Positions 51,066 through 57,000 of a DNA stretch of 64,000 nucleotides are shown here, piece after piece (the first letter of the stretch is position 1; every line of letters starts with the position of its first letter). Origin of the DNA: Psococerastis gibbosa (Eukaryota; Arthropoda; Insecta; Psocodea; Psocidae); contig OZ020487.1 of the NCBI GenBank assembly GCA_963971405.1, positions 43,063,039 to 43,127,038 on the forward strand, written 5' to 3'. The notes beneath the pieces are model-generated. The model had not been told where the DNA came from and searched no databases. It saw only the letters and a list, made by a program, of their open reading frames with translations. Position numbers and translations under genes: made by a program.

Positions 51066-54000
51066 TTTCGTAAAAACCACTTTTTTTGGTTCCTGGGACC
51101 TTAAAACGTGTAAATCCGCTGAATTCTCGGAATCGAAAATTTCGACCGTCACAAAGCTTTCCTTATACTACGTATAAATTGGAAAGCAAAAAAGAAAAAA
51201 AAATCAATTAGACTTAACCTAACTTATTAAACTACACTTGCATATTAATAACAGATCTCTCGTAAACACATAACAGTCTAGTCCATCGCTACCACATTCA
51301 ATCACGGATAATGTGGAAGAAATGTCTACCTGTGACGTTTGAGAAGATGAACTCACAACACCTGGTCCATCGAGAACACCGAAGCGTAGGAGAGAGAAAC
51401 CGCTAAATTTTGGAATACTGCCAAGCCAGAAATTTATTCGGGGGGGGGGGGGGGGTACGTTACCGGAGGTGAGGTAATCACAATAATGTTTACAACTCCA
51501 TTTCATCTAGTGCACGCAGAAAACTATTTCGGGGGGGGGGGGGGGTCCAGTCCCTGGACCCCTCCTCCGGTTACGGCCATGAATAGTAGTGCATTGTATG
51601 TAGATTAGACCTACTGGGGATTCCACAATAAATAAATAAATGCGCCACTTACTCTACCTCCTGAGGGGAGGGGGGTGAGTTAGTCGCCAGAACGAATGTC
51701 TAAGTAGACTTGGCGGAGCTCGTACGCTACAACTATAGATTTTACAACATAAAAATTACATAATGCATAAATTATAGGAAATTCTCTAATTTAATTTGTT
51801 ATTTAGGTAGTTTTATCGTAAAATTAGTCAGAAAGGAGATATTGTCAAAAAAAAACTGTTTTTAGACGCCATTTTTCCAAGATGGTGGCGCAAGCGGCAA
51901 AGATACGAGGTGGCGAAGTTGAAATTCGTAAAGAGCACATCGAAATCTATAAAATCACCAATTTTCGAAACTCCCGGAAAACTTTCCAGGTAAAACTACC
52001 AAATGACTGGACTCGGGAAAATTAGGGCTGCCGGACCTGTTACCGTCCACAAAATCTCAATCAGAACAGTGGTCTCCTCAATGGCTCAATAAGTTGTCAT
52101 GCCAGGGTGTTTTTTGTTTCTTTAACCCTCTGTACGGCAAGAGTATAGTAAAATAAACATCAACAAATGTCTAGAAAGTAAGAAATAACTATAAAAAACG
52201 GTCCAATTTAATTTTTAAATTAAATTAATGCCAATACACTGGGTAGAGTCGATTTCTTTCTGCGAATTCTGCCATACAAACCAAATTTGTCGACTCCTAG
52301 CGTGGCGTGACCTTGGGGGCACGATTTCGTTCCATTGCGCATATGGCGAGAACCACCCGCCTGGTGTCGCCTCACAATTTGCGGATCTAGCCACACCCCG
52401 TAGAAATAATGAGCTGTACGCGAGATCCTCCGATAGTAGCCGAAATCAAGAGAGGCCCCATCTGGTGGCTAGGGCTACGACGCCTACAAGAGCAGCCTTA
52501 CACAAGGTGCCCCCAGGGAGAAGACGAGTGGGACGGCTACGGACTACGGAAGCTTCCACTGTTGAGTTGTTTTGCGTTTTGGGATGGCGACAGGATGTAG
52601 TTCGTCGATAGTGGACGAATAATTTTGGAGGTACAGCGAAAACCCTGAGTTTACGATTGCAAAAACGACGATTTTAAAAATCGGCAACTGAGGAAGTGAG
52701 TGGGTGAATATGTCCACGAACGTAGGGGAGCAGCGGGAATATTAGTTGCTCACTATTCTGGAATTAGGTGAGCACTGCGCCTACTGCGGGTTCCCATAGC
52801 CGGGCCCAGACTTCAAGGAGTAAGAAAAGAAGCTGCATTATCGCGTGAAAAAAACGCTCGTGCTGATTTTTCCTGCTTCCATTTTTCAAGCTGCGTTTGT
52901 GCGTGAAAAAACGCTCGTGTGGCCGTAGCCTTAGCCTGGCGGGGGGAGAGTGAGTCGATGAAAGCGCAGGAACGCGCAGGCTGTCGCGATGTGGCAGACC
53001 ACGCCAAGGCCCTTCCTTCACAGGCCGCAGCGCCAAGAACCAACTAACTACCAAGTCAAACCTGAGATTTGGCAGTTACAAATAGCATTCACAGTGGGGA
53101 CTAGAAGTTCGCGGAAAACAAATCTTATCTTTGTCCAATACATCATAGTCATAGGTGACAGGGACATTAGTGAAATTCTATACGCATCTAATTTCAATAG
53201 AATTTGTTCCTTACCCCCCACGCTGTCACTTACGAGCGCAAAAAAAATCTCCTATTCCATAGGGTAGGTCCATGTATTTCCCATGCTAACAAATTAAGAT
53301 TTCGAAAATGTCGGTGCATTCAAACTATCCAAAATATTTAAGACAAACAAACCCTCTTCATTCGGCTCATTGAGACGAAAACTTAAATGCTGGCCTGCCT
53401 CCTTGTTACTGCGCATGTGTCAGTCCAATAGTCAGTCTCTACCCCCCTACGAGGAAGGTGTTAAACCATTGATATACATGGATTTCTACCACGGCACCTA
53501 GCCCATGCTGAACAAATGTCTTCACTTTTGGTCACGTGACAAAAAGGGTTATTATGGCAAGAAGTGGTTGACTACATTGCGTTCAATGCGATTTAGACGT
53601 ATTTCATTGCCTGTTATTTAATCTATTTACCCATTTATTGAGTTTTTCTTCGGTTTGACATAATGGTCATATCTTGCTCTGCTTATAAATGCACTAATAG
53701 GTTCAAGATATGTCGAGAAACGGGGGAAAATATTACTTTTCACTAGTAAGTGTTCCCATGGTTTGGTCATTAGTTGAGGCAACGTTTATGGGTTTATTTC
53801 AGTTTTCTTAATCAATATGTTAACAAATTGCACACTTTCAATTGTCCTCAAGGCCGCAGCCAAGGGGGGATCCTTGGGGGGCGGAGGGGGTCGCCCCCCC
53901 CCCCCGAGAGAAATAGCTTTATTCTAGTTAGAATGGACTTTTGAAGGAAATTAAGAGAAATAATTACTCAAGTAAGAGAAACGCGATGTTTTTTGGGCCC

Positions 54001-57000
54001 CCCCCCCCCCGAAAACTTTTTCTGAAACCGTCCCTGCCCCGAAATGAATTGGCTTGACACTAGATAGAATCGGATTTTGAGAGGAAACATAAAAACCACT
54101 ATGTAATACCCAATGAAATTTTTAACCTCCCCCCCCCCCTGAAAAAATCCTGGCTACGGCCTTGATTGTCCTGTATAATTTTAATACCAATTATTATTAT
54201 TCTTGTTTCAACCTCAAGGCATTTTTATCAATAGCTTTTCATGGTCACAATATTATAAGCCTAAATGCAACCAGTATGTACTGGATTTTGATCGTAGCAT
54301 ACCATTTATTATTATATTTATTATTATTACCATTTCCAACCATAAGGCACCACATATAATACAATTCAGTAGATTCTCGATTTCGTCATGGAAAATAGTC
54401 AAAATAGTAACTAATTAAGTTAACTGTCATAATTAATATTACCTAACAATTAACCATTTGATAAAAAAGTCAAAATTCCAGAATAGCCTAAAAGTAAAAC
54501 CTATAGGTAGGTATTCAGGTATGCTATGATCAAAATCCAGAAAATCCAGTACATACTGGTTGCATTTAGGCTTATATGACCATGAAAAAGCTATTGATAA
54601 AAATGAGTGCTGGAGGTTTTACTTTTAGGCTATATTTGAAAATTCTGGAACTTTTAAGTTGTACACCTTCCTCGTTTGGGGGGGGGGGGGGTAATTGGAC
54701 TAAGTCCTGACACAAGGAGGCAGTCCAGCATTTAAGTTTTCGCCTCATTGAGTTCCATGCTAAGCTTAGTAAATGCATGTAGGCAGTAGGCAGGGGAGGT
54801 CAGCTGGGTCCTGACCCCCCCCCCCCCCGCCCCCATTTTGCCAAACGCCCAAACTGCAAATTCTTCAGATAGATACTTATTATCACAAAGCTTTCCTTTC
54901 ACTAGTACGAATAAATTGGAAAGCAATCAATAATGTCCGAAGTCCATGGACCCGTTGGCATTTGACAAGAGACCTATAATGGGCCACTACAAGTAGGCCT
55001 GGATCGATGAAGTCTTTCAAACAAAATCAACCATATCTCATAATCAGTCGGCATGGTACCTCAAACATTTGACAATTCTCACAAGGCAGGGTTGATCACA
55101 TTTTCGGGAGAGGACATTTTTAATTGAAAATGAGGACATTTTTTGCTTTCCAATTTATACATAGTTATAAGGAAAGCTTTGTGACGGTCCAAACTTTTGA
55201 TTCCGATATTTCAACGGAATTACCCGTTTTCAGGTCCTAGGAACCCAAAAAAGTGGTTTTTCCGAAATGTCTGTCTGTCTGTCTGTCTGTTCATCGATTT
55301 CCGGGCAAACTTCTTGGTCGATGATAATGAAATGTAGGTTTACAAAAATCATACCTCGGGACCATTTTTTTTATTTTGGGCTAACTCAATTTGGGGGGTT
55401 TTATTCTCAAAAAAACTCAAAAGAAACGTCTAAAAAAATTATTTCTCAAAAACGGCTCCAACGATTTCTTTTATATTCACATATATTGTAGTCGTTATTA
55501 ATGTTCCGGGCTGATGGGCCGTGGTCGAATTGGAAGTTCAGACAAAATGCAGGGGGTCGCTTGCCCCTTGATAGTTTCCTTCTGGGGGTTAAAAAATAAA
55601 AATAACTAAATTTTAATGAAAAATGACTAAGAAATAATTTTTCTACGAAACCTTTCTATCGATGATTTCAACCTTCAGGCATGTTTTAGGTGTTAAATTG
55701 AGTAACGAAACCGGGCAGGTTACTGCCCAAAAAACTATTTGGTTTTGTGCAAAAAAATGTTTTTTTGAAAAAATGATAGAAAATTCACGTTTAAATGCAT
55801 TGCGTGCTCTGCCATTATTGCTGTGAGGTAATGTGTTGGTTTGACCTACCTATAATTCAATTTTGAATTAATACCATCACGTGACATGGTATTACATTGC
55901 CCCCAGCATTAAAATCGCCAGGAGTAAATTCCTTTCAGCCGTCCATCGGGCATTTACAAGAGAATAAATTCTAAATTAATGACCAAAAGAAATATATTTT
56001 CAGTAGTATTTAAGGCTCAAAATAGGACATTTTCTTGGCTTTGGAGGACACATTGGAAAAATGGAGGACATGTCCTCCAATATGAGGACGTCTGGTAACC
56101 CCATAGACAATTAGACATCGTAAAACTATAGACTCATCGTAATCATTCGGATTGAAGCCACTCGACTTCGGCTATTTCCGTAGTATAGGAGCAGATTGAG
56201 CCTTTTGCCATTTGATACCGTGGTAACATTTTATTTTTTATTAGATTATTTAAAGATTATTTAGAACGGAAAATCATGCAGAAAAAATTTAGAAGCTCAC
56301 CAAAAATATAGCCAAAGAACATTCTATTGTTTAAACAATTTCAATTTCCCGCGCTTTGCACTCTTGCGACTATTACCAACATGAAAAAATAAAATAAAAA
56401 TCTGAAATTTACTGTTCATTTATTTTAATTTTCAATTTAATTAATATTAATAAATAATATTCAATTTTGAATTAATACCATCACGTGAGATGGTATGACA
56501 TTACCCCCGGTATTAAAATCGCCATAGGCCGTAGGAGTTAATTCCTTTCAACCGTCCATTGGGCATTTACAACAGAATAAATTCTAAATTAAATACCAAA
56601 AGCAATATATTTTCAGTAGTACTCAAGGCTCAAAATAGGACATTTTCTTGGCTTTGGAGGACACATTGGAAAAATGGAGGACATGTCCTCCAATATGAGG
56701 ACGTCTGGTAACCCATGTAACAAGGGCTATCACAGAAATTATTCAATCACATACTTACCCAGGAATGACTTCCAGACCTGTGATAGGATGAATAATTAAA
56801 TCTTTTTCATTCATTGCAGTTCGCCACGTTTCTACACGGTCCAGCACAATTTGCAACTGAACCAGACGACCGATCTTAACACACAACAGACAACAAATGG
56901 AGAGCTTGGAACACGAATCACGATCACGATCAGTCGAAACAGACAAACTGAAAAATAGCAAGGCCATAGCGAATTGTGGGAGGGAAAAATTAGACTTACA

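Larger units (their letters stand above)
49317..51993. mobile_element. large fold-back with other elements inserted
   Basis: Left arm 49317-49760 (CTGGAAAGTTTCCGGGAGTT, ATTGGTGATTTCAACTT, GCTTGCGCCGCCATCTTGGA, TGACAATATCTCCTTTCTGA) is the inverse of 51750-51993 (TCAGAAAGGAGATATTGTCA, TCCAAGATGGTGGCGCAAGC, CTCCCGGAAAACTTTCCAG). Between them lie a Tc1-like remnant (49866), an AATTGGAAAGC element (50326) and poly-G-rich repeats (51440-51550). Confidence 0.8.

Noticed and set aside
56759-56967. Full 70-residue N-terminus MALLFF.. for exon B
   Set aside because: A hydrophobic, Cys-rich leader does not fit a nuclear/cytoplasmic hnRNP; the inner ATG at 56814 gives a sensible N-terminus, though only transcripts can settle it.
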